44,217 nt of DNA from Lacticaseibacillus jixianensis (GTDB lineage Bacteria > Bacillota > Bacilli > Lactobacillales > Lactobacillaceae): NCBI RefSeq assembly GCF_003946485.1, contig NZ_RHOJ01000019.1, positions 1 to 44,217 on the forward strand, in the 5' to 3' direction. The notes below the pieces were generated by a model, which was not told the DNA's origin, did not search any database, and saw only the letters and a list, made by a program, of their open reading frames with translations. A program made the position numbers and the translations under genes. The number at the start of each line of letters is the position of its first letter. The first letter of the stretch is position 1. Below, piece after piece: positions 15,846 through 23,700 of this stretch.

Positions 15846-18071
15846 TCAGGCTTTCACACTGGCGGGGCTGGTTGGCGTGATCTCAGTAATGGCAATGGCG
15901 CCTTTCTCGATCCGGGCCTCGAGGCGCTTAGCCTGCGGGTGATCCAGGTAGAAATCGGCCACGCGGTCTTCGATCTGCTCTTGGATGACACGGCGCAGTG
16001 GCCGGGCCCCCATGGCCGGATCGTAGCCGAGTTCGACCAACTTCTCCATGACCGGTTCCGTGACCTTGATCGAAAGGCCCTGATCCTTGATGTTGGCGTT
16101 GGTGTCAGTGATCATCAGGCCAACGATCTTGAGCAGGGTGTCCTTAGCCAGCGGCTTGAACTCAACGATGTCGTCGAAGCGGTTCAAGAATTCCGGCTTG
16201 AAGTAGTTGCCCAGCTGGTTCAGGACCGTTTTGGTCGTCCCGTTGATCGAGGCGCCGAAGCCAACGTTCGCCTCGGCGTCCGTGGAGCCGGCGTTTGAGG
16301 TCATGATGATGATTGTGTCCTTGAAGGAAACGGTCCGGCCCTGACTGTCAGTCAGGCGGCCGTCATCCAGGATCTGCAGGAACATGTTCATGACGTCCGG
16401 GTGGGCCTTTTCGATCTCGTCCAGCAGGATCAGGCTGTACGGATTGCGCCGGACCTGCTCCGTCAGCTGACCGGCTTCTTCATAACCGACGTAGCCAGGA
16501 GGGGAACCGATGAGCTTGGACACGCTGAACTTTTCCATGTACTCCGACATGTCAAAGCGGATCATGTTCTGTTCAGAGCCAAACAGCTCCTTGGCGAGTT
16601 GCTTGGCGAGCTCAGTCTTGCCGACCCCAGTGGGGCCAACGAAGAGGAAGCTGCCGATTGGCCGGCCCGTCTTGTTAAAGCCGATCCGGTTGCGGCGAAT
16701 GGCGCGGCCGACCTTTTCGACGGCCTCGTTTTGGCCGATCACGTGGGCCTCAAGGTCAGGCACCAGGTTCTTAAGTTGCTCTTGTTCCTGCTGCTTCAGT
16801 TCACCGACCGGGATGTTGGTCATCTTTTCGACGATCTGCTCCATATCCTTATCGGTGACGGTCGGCGTGTCTTCCTTGGCCCGCGTCGCGTCTTGCTTTT
16901 GCATCTGCTCCAGCTTGGTGACCTGATCGCGGTAGAAGGCGGCCTTTTCGTAGTCTTCCTGCTTCAAAGCGTCCTGCTTTTGCTTCTCGGCTTCGGTGAT
17001 CTTGTCCTTGATGGTTTGCGGATCGGCCACCGTGATGGTCAGGTTCTTGCGCGAGCCCGCTTCGTCCAGAAGATCGATCGCCTTGTCAGGCAGGTAGCGA
17101 TCCTGGATGTAGCGGCTGGACAGGTTGACCGCTGCCTCGATGGCGGCCGCGGTGTACTTCACGTGGTGGTAGGCTTCGTAGCGCGGCTGAATGCCCTTGA
17201 GGATCTCAATGGTCTCCTCCGGGGTGGGTTCTTCAACCGTAACGGGCTGCAGCCGGCGGGCGAGGGCGGAATCCTTTTCGATCTGCCGGTACTCGTTTGA
17301 GGTCGTGGCCCCGACCAGCTGCAACTCACCGCGGGCAAGCGCTGGCTTCAGCACGTTGCCGGCGTCCATGCCGCCTTCGGCATTGCCGGCCCCGACGATC
17401 TCGTGGATCTCGTCGATGAAGAGGATGATGTTCGGGTCCTTCTTCAGCTCGTCGATCAGCTGCTGCATGCGTTGCTCAAATTGGCCGCGGATCCCGGTGC
17501 CTTGCACCAAGGACACGACGTCCAGCTGGATCACGTGCCGCTCCTGCAACTTGGTCGGCACGTCGCCGTTTGCGATTTTGAGCGCCAGGCCCTCGACCAC
17601 GGCGGTCTTACCGACGCCGGCTTCCCCGATGAGGACTGGATTATTTTTAGTCCGCCGGTTCAAAATTTCGATGACCCGCGCGATTTCTTCGTCGCGGCCG
17701 ATGACCGGATCAATCTCGCCGTTCTTGGCTTTGGCCGTCAAATCGACGCCGAACTGACCAAGCACGGAGTTGCCGCCCTGGCCAGGGCCGTTGCCGCGGC
17801 CGCCGCCGGTTCTGCCCGACTGGGTCGGCGGGGTCTGATCCTGCGGCTGCTGCTGCCCATTTTGGCCGGCAGCCATCGCCCGGAAGATGTCATCGAGACT
17901 GTTGAAGCCGAACGGATCATTGTTTGCATTCGTTGGGTTCATATTGCCTCCTGCTTGTTGTTTCAACTGCTGGTAGCAGTTCTGGCATAGGTTGATCTCT
18001 TGGCGTTGGCCATTCACGTTGGTGTACAGATGAATGGTAGCCGGATTTTGATGGCAGTTCTCACATAGCAC
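15846..18071 (-). CDS. clpE: ATP-dependent Clp protease ATP-binding subunit ClpE
   Basis: 741 residues. ClpE is the zinc-finger Hsp100 unfoldase that works with ClpP in stress proteolysis. The N-terminal zinc finger has Cys3, Cys6, Cys29 and Cys32. A Gln/Gly/Asn-rich linker runs to about residue 105. AAA+ module 1 has Walker A GEAGVGKT at 149-156 and [16 protein letters not shown] coiled UVR-like segment ([19 protein letters not shown]) comes next, then AAA+ module 2 with GPTGVGKT and [15 protein letters not shown]. The start ATG at 18071 follows AAAGGTTG. The promoter is flanked by CIRCE and CtsR sites. Confidence 0.95.
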   Translation of the reverse strand: MLCENCHQNPATIHLYTNVNGQRQEINLCQNCYQQLKQQAGGNMNPTNANNDPFGFNSLDDIFRAMAAGQNGQQQPQDQTPPTQSGRTGGGRGNGPGQGGNSVLGQFGVDLTAKAKNGEIDPVIGRDEEIARVIEILNRRTKNNPVLIGEAGVGKTAVVEGLALKIANGDVPTKLQERHVIQLDVVSLVQGTGIRGQFEQRMQQLIDELKKDPNIILFIDEIHEIVGAGNAEGGMDAGNVLKPALARGELQLVGATTSNEYRQIEKDSALARRLQPVTVEEPTPEETIEILKGIQPRYEAYHHVKYTAAAIEAAVNLSSRYIQDRYLPDKAIDLLDEAGSRKNLTITVADPQTIKDKITEAEKQKQDALKQEDYEKAAFYRDQVTKLEQMQKQDATRAKEDTPTVTDKDMEQIVEKMTNIPVGELKQQEQEQLKNLVPDLEAHVIGQNEAVEKVGRAIRRNRIGFNKTGRPIGSFLFVGPTGVGKTELAKQLAKELFGSEQNMIRFDMSEYMEKFSVSKLIGSPPGYVGYEEAGQLTEQVRRNPYSLILLDEIEKAHPDVMNMFLQILDDGRLTDSQGRTVSFKDTIIIMTSNAGSTDAEANVGFGASINGTTKTVLNQLGNYFKPEFLNRFDDIVEFKPLAKDTLLKIVGLMITDTNANIKDQGLSIKVTEPVMEKLVELGYDPAMGARPLRRVIQEQIEDRVADFYLDHPQAKRLEARIEKGAIAITEITPTSPASVKA

Positions 18072-18137
18072 CGTTGTTCACAACCTTTCTTATCTACTTC
18101 CATTCCGTGATCACGCACAGAATTAGTCAAACTAGGC

Positions 18138-18154
18138 TTTGACCTTATTTGACC
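18138..18154 (-). promoter_or_regulatory. CtsR operator of clpE
   Basis: On the minus strand GGTCAAA-TAA-GGTCAAA is an exact match to the known CtsR heptad direct repeat (GGTCAAA-NNN-GGTCAAA). It begins about 9 bases downstream of the -10 hexamer, so bound CtsR would cover the start site. Confidence 0.9.
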
Positions 18155-18162
18155 TTGGCTCT

Positions 18163-18190
18163 AGTTTACACCCCTCCGCCGAGAATGCAA
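18163..18190 (-). promoter_or_regulatory. clpE promoter
   Basis: On the minus strand TTGCAT (18190-18185), 16 bases, then TAAACT (18168-18163). The -35 overlaps the CIRCE element, and the CtsR box lies just after the -10. Confidence 0.65.
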
Positions 18191-18214
18191 GCACTCAAGA
18201 GAGGAGAGTGCTAA
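18188..18214. promoter_or_regulatory. CIRCE element (HrcA operator)
   Basis: CAAGCACTC, nine bases, GAGTGCTAA. The right arm is an exact match to the CIRCE consensus (TTAGCACTC-N9-GAGTGCTAA) and the left arm matches at 7 of 9. It touches the clpE -35 and lies about 40 bases upstream of the plus-strand promoter for the small ORF at 18305, so it most simply acts on clpE. Confidence 0.85.
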
Positions 18215-18252
18215 TTTTTACCAGCGGTTTCCGGTCGTGGCCGGTAGTGCAC

Positions 18253-18281
18253 TGGTCAAGGGCCTACGTCTAGTCTAAAAT
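18253..18281 (+). promoter_or_regulatory. Putative promoter of the small ORF at 18305
   Basis: TGGTCA (18253-18258), 17 bases, TAAAAT (18276-18281). The inferred start site falls next to the ribosome-binding site, giving a very short leader. Confidence 0.4.
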
Positions 18282-18304
18282 AGTGACGGAAAGGGGGCAA
18301 GCAT

Positions 18305-18496
18305 GTGGCATCAGACTACACGAAGATGATGGATGACCTGCGGGCCGGCAAGATTGCTGAGATCAAGATCGAACCAGCGACGTTTGCCGCTTTTCGCACG
18401 GCATGGACCAACTATCCTAGTCGTAAGGAAATTGTCGGCCAAGCAAAGCGCGGGGGGACTATTTTGTATCACTACCAGTCCGCAAAGGCGCAATAA
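18305..18496 (+). CDS. Small hypothetical protein upstream of ptsH
   Basis: 63 residues from a GTG start with GGAAAGGGGGC about six bases upstream. The sequence is soluble and basic, with YTKMMDDLRAGKIAEIKIEPATFAAFRTAW then RKEIVGQAKRGGTILYHY. The pattern is a helix followed by strands, and I do not recognise a family. The strong ribosome site and normal codon use support a real gene. No terminator separates it from ptsH, about 107 bases downstream, but ptsH probably has its own promoter. Confidence 0.65.
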   Translation: MASDYTKMMDDLRAGKIAEIKIEPATFAAFRTAWTNYPSRKEIVGQAKRGGTILYHYQSAKAQ

Positions 18497-18511
18497 AACC
18501 GTTCTCAATAC

Positions 18512-18540
18512 TTGTCCTGTAAGCGGAATAATGGTAAGGT
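18512..18540 (+). promoter_or_regulatory. Putative ptsHI promoter with cre-like site in the spacer
   Basis: TTGTCC (18512-18517), 17 bases, TGG-TAAGGT (-10 at 18535-18540, extended by TG). The spacer holds TGTAAGCGGAATAA (18518-18531). It matches the CcpA cre pattern on its left half and differs at the expected C near the right end, so CcpA control is possible but weakly supported. Confidence 0.4.
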
Positions 18541-18548
18541 TTACAAGA

Positions 18549-18568
18549 AATAGAATGCAAATTCTATT
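18549..18568 (+). repeat. 20-bp inverted repeat in the ptsH leader
   Basis: AATAGAAT, GCAA, ATTCTATT. It is perfectly palindromic with 8-bp arms, 36 bases before the ptsH start. It could be an operator or a leader hairpin. There is no T-tract, so it is not a terminator. Confidence 0.6.
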
Positions 18569-18603
18569 CGGCAAAAGTTTATACACAAAGGAGCAGATTA
18601 CTC

Positions 18604-18870
18604 ATGGAAAAACGCGAATTTAATGTTGTAGCAGAAACAGGTATCCACGCACGTCCAGCCACCCTCTTGGTTCAGGCTGCCAGCAAGTTCAACTCTGACA
18701 TCAACCTGGAATACAAGGGTAAGAGTGTTAACTTGAAGTCCATCATGGGCGTCATGAGTCTTGGCGTCGGTCAGGGTGCTGATGTGACGATCTCCGCTGA
18801 AGGCGCTGACGAGAAGGAAGCCATTGCTGCCATTGAAGAGACCATGAAAAAGGAAGGTCTGTCCAACTAA
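18604..18870 (+). CDS. ptsH: Phosphocarrier protein HPr
   Basis: 88 residues, the standard HPr length. HPr carries phosphate from Enzyme I to the sugar-specific EII proteins, and in Firmicutes it is also the target of HPr kinase in carbon catabolite control. The active-site His15 lies in TGIHARPAT and the regulatory Ser46 in [17 protein letters not shown] precedes the ATG. Its stop codon overlaps the ptsI start by one base (TAATG), so translation of the two is coupled. Codon use is visibly more restricted than in neighbours, fitting high expression. Confidence 0.97.
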   Translation: MEKREFNVVAETGIHARPATLLVQAASKFNSDINLEYKGKSVNLKSIMGVMSLGVGQGADVTISAEGADEKEAIAAIEETMKKEGLSN

Positions 18871-20597
18871 TGACTAAGAACCTGAAAGGGATCGCGGCTA
18901 GTGATGGCGTCGCTACGGCGAAGGCCTACCTGCTCGTGCAACCCGATCTGTCATTTTCGAAGTCAACAATTGAAGATACAGACAAAGAAGTCGCACGGCT
19001 ACACAGCGCACTAGATCAAAGCACCGCTGAACTGAAAGTGATCCGGGCGAAGGCAGCGGAGTCCTTGGGTGAAGAAGAGGCGGAAGTCTTTGACGCACAC
19101 ATGACGATGCTGGCCGACCCTGAGTACATCGGCGCCATCGAGCAGCAGATCCAAAACGATAAGGTCAACGCCGAAACCGCGCTGAAAGCCGTTTCGGACA
19201 ACTTCATTTCCATGTTTGAGGCCATGACCGATAACACCTACATGCAGGAACGCGCGGCGGACATCCGCGACGTGTCCACGCGGGTGCTGTCGCACTTGTT
19301 GAACCGGCCACTGCCGAACCCGGCGCTGATCGATTCTGAGGTCATCATCATCGCGCACGATTTGACGCCATCAGACACCGCGCAGCTGAACAAGAAGTAC
19401 GTCAAGGCGTTCGTTACCGATATCGGTGGCCGGACCGCGCACAGCGCGATCATGGCGCGGTCGCTGGAGATTCCGGCGGTCGTGGGCACTGACACGGTCA
19501 CGACAGACGTTCAAAACGGGCAGCTGATCACGGTCAACGGGCTTACCGGTGATGTGACGATCGATCCGTCTGAGGACCAAGTCAAGGCCTCTGAACAGGC
19601 AGCCACTGCGTTTGCCGCTCAGAAAGCCGAATGGGCTCAGCTGAAGACGGCCAAGACGATCACGGCGGACGGCGTTCACTTCGAGGTCGGTGCGAACATC
19701 GGCACCCCGAAGGACATGGATGGTGTCATTGCTAACGGCGCGGAAGCAGTCGGCTTGTACCGGACCGAGTTCCTGTACATGGACTCTTCTGAGCTGCCAA
19801 CCGAAGATGACCAGTTCAAGGCGTATAAGGAAGTATTGGAAAAGATGGACGGCAAGCCCGTCGTTGTCCGCACGATGGACATCGGCGGCGACAAGAAGCT
19901 GCCTTACCTGCCACTTCCTCACGAAGATAACCCATTCTTGGGCTACCGTGCGATCCGGATCAGCTTGGACCGGCAGGATATTTTCCGCACCCAGTTGCGG
20001 GCACTCCTGCGGGCCTCAGCCTTTGGTAATCTGCGCATCATGTTCCCAATGATCGGCACAGTCAACGAATTCAAGGCGGCCAAGAAGGTCTTCTTGGAGG
20101 AAAAAGACAAGCTGGTCAAGGACGGCGTGAAGGTCTCGGACAGCATCCAGACCGGGATGATGATGGAAGTACCTGCCGCTGCGGTACTGGCTGATCAGTT
20201 CGCCAAGGTTGCAGACTTCTTCTCCATCGGGACCAACGACCTGATCCAGTACACGATGGCTGCCGACCGGGGCAACGACCGTGTGTCCTACCTCTACCAG
20301 CCTTACAACCCGTCGATCCTGCGCTTGGTTAAGCACATCATCGATTCGGCGCACAAGGAAGGCAAGTGGGCCGGCATGTGCGGGGAAGCCGCTGGCGACC
20401 CGATCATGGTGCCGATCCTGATGGGCATGGGGTTGGACGAGTTCTCCATGTCCGCCACGTCTGTCCTGCGGGTCCGCAGTCAGATGAAGGGGCTCTCAGC
20501 GAGCTACCTGAAGACCTTGGCAGAACGCGCCGTGACCGAGTCCGTCACCAACGAGGACAACATCGCGCTGGTCAAGGAATTCACCGAAAGCAAGTAA
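18870..20597 (+). CDS. ptsI: PTS Enzyme I (phosphoenolpyruvate-protein phosphotransferase)
   Basis: 575 residues, full length. The enzyme takes phosphate from PEP on a histidine and passes it to HPr. The phosphohistidine motif [26 protein letters not shown] lies near residue 190. The C-terminal PEP-binding TIM barrel has [24 protein letters not shown], and the Mg/PEP region [20 protein letters not shown], ending with the catalytic-type cysteine in [12 protein letters not shown]. It overlaps ptsH by one base. A terminator follows within 20 bases, then repeat locus 2. Confidence 0.97.
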   Translation: MTKNLKGIAASDGVATAKAYLLVQPDLSFSKSTIEDTDKEVARLHSALDQSTAELKVIRAKAAESLGEEEAEVFDAHMTMLADPEYIGAIEQQIQNDKVNAETALKAVSDNFISMFEAMTDNTYMQERAADIRDVSTRVLSHLLNRPLPNPALIDSEVIIIAHDLTPSDTAQLNKKYVKAFVTDIGGRTAHSAIMARSLEIPAVVGTDTVTTDVQNGQLITVNGLTGDVTIDPSEDQVKASEQAATAFAAQKAEWAQLKTAKTITADGVHFEVGANIGTPKDMDGVIANGAEAVGLYRTEFLYMDSSELPTEDDQFKAYKEVLEKMDGKPVVVRTMDIGGDKKLPYLPLPHEDNPFLGYRAIRISLDRQDIFRTQLRALLRASAFGNLRIMFPMIGTVNEFKAAKKVFLEEKDKLVKDGVKVSDSIQTGMMMEVPAAAVLADQFAKVADFFSIGTNDLIQYTMAADRGNDRVSYLYQPYNPSILRLVKHIIDSAHKEGKWAGMCGEAAGDPIMVPILMGMGLDEFSMSATSVLRVRSQMKGLSASYLKTLAERAVTESVTNEDNIALVKEFTESK

Positions 20598-20613
20598 TTG
20601 AAGAGCAAGGAAG

Positions 20614-20642
20614 GCGCTGCGACTGGTTCGCGGCGCTTTTTT
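20614..20642 (+). terminator. Terminator of ptsHI
   Basis: GCGCTGCGA pairs with TCGCGGCGC (one T-G wobble) around a 5-base loop, followed by six T residues. Repeat unit 4 starts three bases later. Confidence 0.85.
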
Positions 20643-20644
20643 GC

Positions 20645-20818
20645 ATGGTGTGCAGAGTTCGCGCACGTAGGGGGACAGCTAACGTAGCCATCAGCATTGC
20701 CGCCGTATTTTGGCGGCGAGGCTGATGGCGTAGTTAGATGCCCCCCGTTGATCAGCCTGTTTGAGCGAAGCGAGTTACAGGGTGACATGCGTTAGCTGCG
20801 AACTCGGAACCCGATTAG
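20645..20818 (+). repeat. Structured repeat, locus 2, unit 4 (rearranged, with an inverted piece)
   Basis: 174 bp, starting ATGGTGTGCAG (a variant of AAGGTGC) and ending ACCCGATTAG. P2 is GAGTTCGC with GCGAACTC, and P3 is GGGGGA with CCCCCC. The internal hairpin is H3 with stem CCATCAGC/GCTGATGG around GCCGCC/GGCGGC. Between P3 and P2 on the 3' side about 46 bases (20751-20796) are inserted. On the minus strand they read GCTAACGCATGTCACCCTGT, the 5' arm of H1. The GCTAACG at 20679 can pair either with GTTAG at 20732 or with CGTTAGC at 20790. Confidence 0.8.
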
Positions 20819-20881
20819 ATGGTGCATAGAGTTCGCGCACCTAGGTGCTCCCCCGTTGCGAACTCGAAGCCCGATTAGGCC
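20819..20881 (+). repeat. Structured repeat, locus 2, unit 4b (internal deletion form)
   Basis: 63 bp. It keeps both ends (ATGGTGC at the start, GCCCGATTAGG at the end) and P2 (GAGTTCGC/GCGAACTC). The 5' P3 strand and all internal hairpins are gone, leaving CCTAGGTGCTCCCCC between. It is the minimal form of the element in this window. Confidence 0.8.
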
Positions 20882-21000
20882 AAGGTGCGCAGAGTAGGGG
20901 AAACTGGGCGGCTTGCCCTTGGCCGCCCGCAAATCCACCGCGTGATCATCGCTCTGATCGTCGTCAGCGCCCGTTGCCGGCAAAGACAGCGACCACCGCA
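20882..21000 (+). repeat. Decayed repeat remnant at locus 2
   Basis: The first 20 bases (AAGGTGCGCAGAGTAGGGGA) follow the family start, after which similarity fades. A GGGCGG/CCGCCC hairpin is present, and GCCCGTTGCCGG near 20970 resembles the 3' GTT-G strand. No gene is seen between 20598 and 21066. Confidence 0.45.
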
Positions 21001-21029
21001 TTGACAGCGGATTCACGAACCTCTAGACT
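21001..21029 (+). promoter_or_regulatory. Promoter of the ROK kinase gene
   Basis: TTGACA (21001-21006), exactly 17 bases, TAGACT (21024-21029). The predicted start near 21036 falls inside the 16-bp palindrome described next. Confidence 0.7.
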
Positions 21030-21030
21030 G

Positions 21031-21046
21031 ATTTGTGTACACAAAT
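21031..21046. promoter_or_regulatory. 16-bp perfect palindrome, likely operator of the ROK kinase gene
   Basis: ATTTGTGTACACAAAT overlaps the inferred transcription start, the usual place for a repressor site. The TTGTnTACAA-like core resembles sites of GntR-family regulators, but no regulator gene lies nearby, so the binding protein is unknown. Confidence 0.65.
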
Positions 21047-21066
21047 AAGGTTCTGGAGATGGCAAA

Positions 21067-21933
21067 ATGGAATTAGCAGTGATCGATATTGGCGGGACGA
21101 CCATCAAGTTTGCGTGGTGGGACGGCAGCGCCTTGCAGGAACGACACGCGGAGCCGACGCCGGATAATTTGGCCGCGTTTTATGCGCTGCTGGCGGCGCA
21201 GGTAGCCGCGATGAAGGCAAGCCACCCGGCCATTGGCGGGGTGGCCATTTCCAGCCCCGGGGCGGTCAATCAGGCCACCGGCGTGATCGAGGGCATGAGT
21301 GCACTGCCTTACATTCACAATTTCCCGATCCAGCCCGAGCTAGAGAAACGCTTTGGCTTGCCGATCGCGTTTGAAAACGACGCCAACTGTGCGGCGCTGG
21401 CCGAGGTCAAAAGCGGCGCGGCGCAGGGCAAAGCGCGCGTCGCGATGCTGGTGCTCGGCACTGGCGTTGGCGGGGCGTTGATCGCCGATGGCCACATCGA
21501 CCATGGCGCCCATCTGCTGGGCGGTGAGTTCGGCTTCATGCTGCAAAACGGCAAGTCGGTGTCCGCGCAGGCGACGGTCGTCAAACGCGTCGCGCGCTAC
21601 CAGCAGCGGACAGGCAAGGCAATCTCTGGCGAGGCGCTGTTTGAGGCGGCCAAGGCCGGTGACCGCATCGCCCATGAGGAGGTCGAAGGCTTCTTTGAGG
21701 CCCTGGCCGAGGTGATCTTCAACTTGCAGTACAGCTTTGATCCGGAGCTGTTCCTGCTTGGTGGGGGCGTCTCGCGCAACCCTGACCTGATCCCGGGGAT
21801 CGAGCGGCACATGGATGGCGTCTTTAAGACGATTGAGATCGCGACTCAGCGGCCGGTCATCAAGATTTGTCAGTACACGGACGCGGCCAACCTGATCGGG
21901 GCCGTCGCTAATTTTGACCAGCGCCACCGCTAA
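21067..21933 (+). CDS. ROK family sugar kinase
   Basis: 288 residues. The ATP-binding DIGGTT is at residues 7-12, the sugar-binding type motif FENDANCAALAEVKSG near 98, and a second phosphate motif VLGTGVGGALI near 135. HGAHLLGGEFGFML is at the place of the ROK signature. The CxCGxxGCxE zinc motif of glucokinase/NagC relatives is missing, as in beta-glucoside kinases and other zinc-free ROK enzymes. The substrate is not known. GGAGA precedes the ATG. The gene is monocistronic, controlled by a good promoter with an overlapping palindrome. Confidence 0.85.
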   Translation: MELAVIDIGGTTIKFAWWDGSALQERHAEPTPDNLAAFYALLAAQVAAMKASHPAIGGVAISSPGAVNQATGVIEGMSALPYIHNFPIQPELEKRFGLPIAFENDANCAALAEVKSGAAQGKARVAMLVLGTGVGGALIADGHIDHGAHLLGGEFGFMLQNGKSVSAQATVVKRVARYQQRTGKAISGEALFEAAKAGDRIAHEEVEGFFEALAEVIFNLQYSFDPELFLLGGGVSRNPDLIPGIERHMDGVFKTIEIATQRPVIKICQYTDAANLIGAVANFDQRHR

Positions 21934-21947
21934 TGCTGGTTTGGTGC

Positions 21948-21975
21948 AACCGCAAGCCTTGCTTGCGGTTTTTTT
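21948..21975 (+). terminator. Terminator of the ROK kinase gene
   Basis: AACCGCAAGC and GCTTGCGGTT form a perfect 10-bp stem with a CTT loop, followed by seven T residues counted from the stem. It directly abuts the PurBox-like repeats. Confidence 0.93.
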
Positions 21976-21999
21976 ATACGAACAATAAATACGAACAAT
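21976..21999 (+). promoter_or_regulatory. Two PurBox-like direct repeats upstream of the pur operon
   Basis: ATACGAACAAT occurs twice (21976-21986 and 21989-21999) with a 13-base period. It resembles the Firmicutes PurR box (CCGAACWWT) with the first C changed to A. The second copy is centred about 77 bases before the inferred start, near the position I recall for lactococcal PurR activation. A weaker inverted GTTC lies at 22022. Confidence 0.6.
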
Positions 22000-22035
22000 A
22001 GTTGAATATAAAAGCAAAAACGTTCTTAAAAATGG

Positions 22036-22064
22036 TTGAGCCGGTGAAACAGGCGTGATAAACT
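22036..22064 (+). promoter_or_regulatory. Promoter of the pur operon
   Basis: TTGAGC (22036-22041), 17 bases, TAAACT (22059-22064) with an upstream TGA making it an extended -10. The start would be near 22071, giving a leader of about 24 bases, too short for a purine riboswitch. Confidence 0.6.
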
Positions 22065-22094
22065 CAAGGCAAATATGAAAGCAGGTGACGATCA

Positions 22095-22580
22095 TTGACA
22101 GTCGCTGTGGTAATGGGTTCAACGTCGGACTGGCCGACCATGCGTCAGGCCGTTGAACTGCTCAGCCAATTCGATATTCCCGTGGAAAAACACGTGATCT
22201 CGGCGCATCGGATGCCGGTGCAGCTGCAGCAGTTTGCCGCGCAGGCGCGGGCAAAGGGGATCGACGTGATCATTGCAGGCGCCGGGGGCGCGGCGCATTT
22301 GCCCGGGATGCTGGCGGCGAGCACAACCGTTCCCGTCATCGGGGTGCCAATTAAAACCCGAACATTGAGCGGGATCGACTCGCTGCTCTCCATCGTCCAG
22401 ATGCCCTCTGGGGTGCCGGTTGCCACGATGGCGATCGGCGACGCGGGGGCCAAGAATGCCGCCCTGATGGCCGCGGCGATGCTGGCGATTACCGACCCGC
22501 AAGTGGCCGCGCGGCTAGCAGCCTTTCGCCAGCAACAAACTGCGGCCGCCCAGGAAAGCGAGGCGCAGCTTGATGAGTGA
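22095..22580 (+). CDS. purE: N5-carboxyaminoimidazole ribonucleotide mutase
   Basis: 161 residues, the class I PurE length. It converts N5-CAIR (made by PurK) to CAIR in purine synthesis. The family's N-terminal motif VVMGSTSDWPTM, then VISAHRMP, then IAGAGGAAHLPGMLAA and PVIGVPI, followed by SIVQMPSGVPVATMAIGDAGAKNAAL, are all in place. The start is TTG with AGGTGA seven bases before it; no ATG fits. It is the first gene of the operon and overlaps purK by eight bases. Confidence 0.95.
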   Translation: MTVAVVMGSTSDWPTMRQAVELLSQFDIPVEKHVISAHRMPVQLQQFAAQARAKGIDVIIAGAGGAAHLPGMLAASTTVPVIGVPIKTRTLSGIDSLLSIVQMPSGVPVATMAIGDAGAKNAALMAAAMLAITDPQVAARLAAFRQQQTAAAQESEAQLDE

Positions 22581-23700
22581 GCCGATTCTGCCGCCAGCCA
22601 CGATTGGGATCGTCGGCGGCGGCCAATTGGGGCGGATGCTTGCTCAGGCGGCTAAGGCCATGGGCTACACGGTTGGGGTCCTTGACCCGACTCCGCAGTG
22701 TCCGGCGGGGCAAGTCGCTGATTTTCAATTGCAGGCGGACTACACGGATCAGGCCGCGCTCACGGCGTTGGCCAAGCGCGCGGACGTTTTGACCTACGAA
22801 TTTGAAAACGTCGATCTCACTGCGCTGGCTAAGGTCAGCCAAAATGCCGCGCTGCCCCAGGGCACTGAGCTGCTGGCGATCACCCGTGACCGCATCCGCG
22901 AGAAGACGTTTCTGCGCGAACACGGCATTCCCACTGCGGACTTTGCGGCTGTCCCGGACGAAGCAGCGCTGGCCGCGGCGATCCACGAGGTCGGCGTGCC
23001 CGCAATTTTAAAAACCACGACGGGCGGCTATGACGGGCACGGCCAGCAGGACATCAACGGTGAGTCTGATCTGCCGGCTGCCCGCCGGCTGCTGGCCAAG
23101 GGCCCCTGCATCTTGGAGGCCCGGGTGGCCTTTGACCGGGAACTGTCCCTCATGGTCACGCGCGACGGCAATGATGCGGTGCGCTGCTTCCCGGTAGTGG
23201 AGAATCACCACCAGCACCACATTCTGCACACCACGATCGCGCCGGCGCCGCACTTGAGAAAACCGGCCCGCTACCAGATCGACGCGCTGGCGGCAAAGAT
23301 CGCCAAGGCCCTGGCCCTGCGTGGGGTGCTTGGCATCGAGCTGTTTGAAGGCAAGGACGGGGTCCTGGTCAACGAATTAGCCCCGCGGCCGCACAATTCC
23401 GGTCACTACTCGATCGAGGCGTGCAACTTCTCCCAGTTTCAGGCGCACATTCTGAGTATTTGCGGCCTGCCGCTGCCACCGATCCGGCTGCAGGAGCCGG
23501 CCGTGATGCGTAATCTGTTGTGGGCGGAACTGGCGCAAGCCGAGCGGGCCTGGCCGCGGCATCCGGAGTGGCACGTGCATGATTACGGCAAGGCAGAGGC
23601 GCGCGCGGGGCGTAAGATGGGGCATTTGACCGTGCTTGCGGGGGATACTGCTGACATGCTGCAGGCGGTTCAATTGGAGGACGAAAATGGAAAAGACTGA
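22573..23700 (+). CDS. purK: N5-carboxyaminoimidazole ribonucleotide synthase
   Basis: 375 residues. It is an ATP-grasp enzyme that carboxylates AIR with bicarbonate and ATP. The N-terminal TIGIVGGGQLGRMLAQAAK is the pre-ATP-grasp signature, and VLTYEFENVD follows. The ATP-grasp region includes PAILKTTTGGYDGHGQ, with ELAPRPHNSGHYSIEAC near residue 275 as substrate-binding site. A TTG one codon upstream is also possible, but ATG at 22573 is preferred. It overlaps purE at its start and purC by 14 bases at its end. Confidence 0.94.
   Translation: MSEPILPPATIGIVGGGQLGRMLAQAAKAMGYTVGVLDPTPQCPAGQVADFQLQADYTDQAALTALAKRADVLTYEFENVDLTALAKVSQNAALPQGTELLAITRDRIREKTFLREHGIPTADFAAVPDEAALAAAIHEVGVPAILKTTTGGYDGHGQQDINGESDLPAARRLLAKGPCILEARVAFDRELSLMVTRDGNDAVRCFPVVENHHQHHILHTTIAPAPHLRKPARYQIDALAAKIAKALALRGVLGIELFEGKDGVLVNELAPRPHNSGHYSIEACNFSQFQAHILSICGLPLPPIRLQEPAVMRNLLWAELAQAERAWPRHPEWHVHDYGKAEARAGRKMGHLTVLAGDTADMLQAVQLEDENGKD

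Noticed and set aside
21976-22094. A purine riboswitch ahead of purE
   Set aside because: The leader from the inferred start is only about 24 bases, and the three-helix purine aptamer core is not present in the gap.
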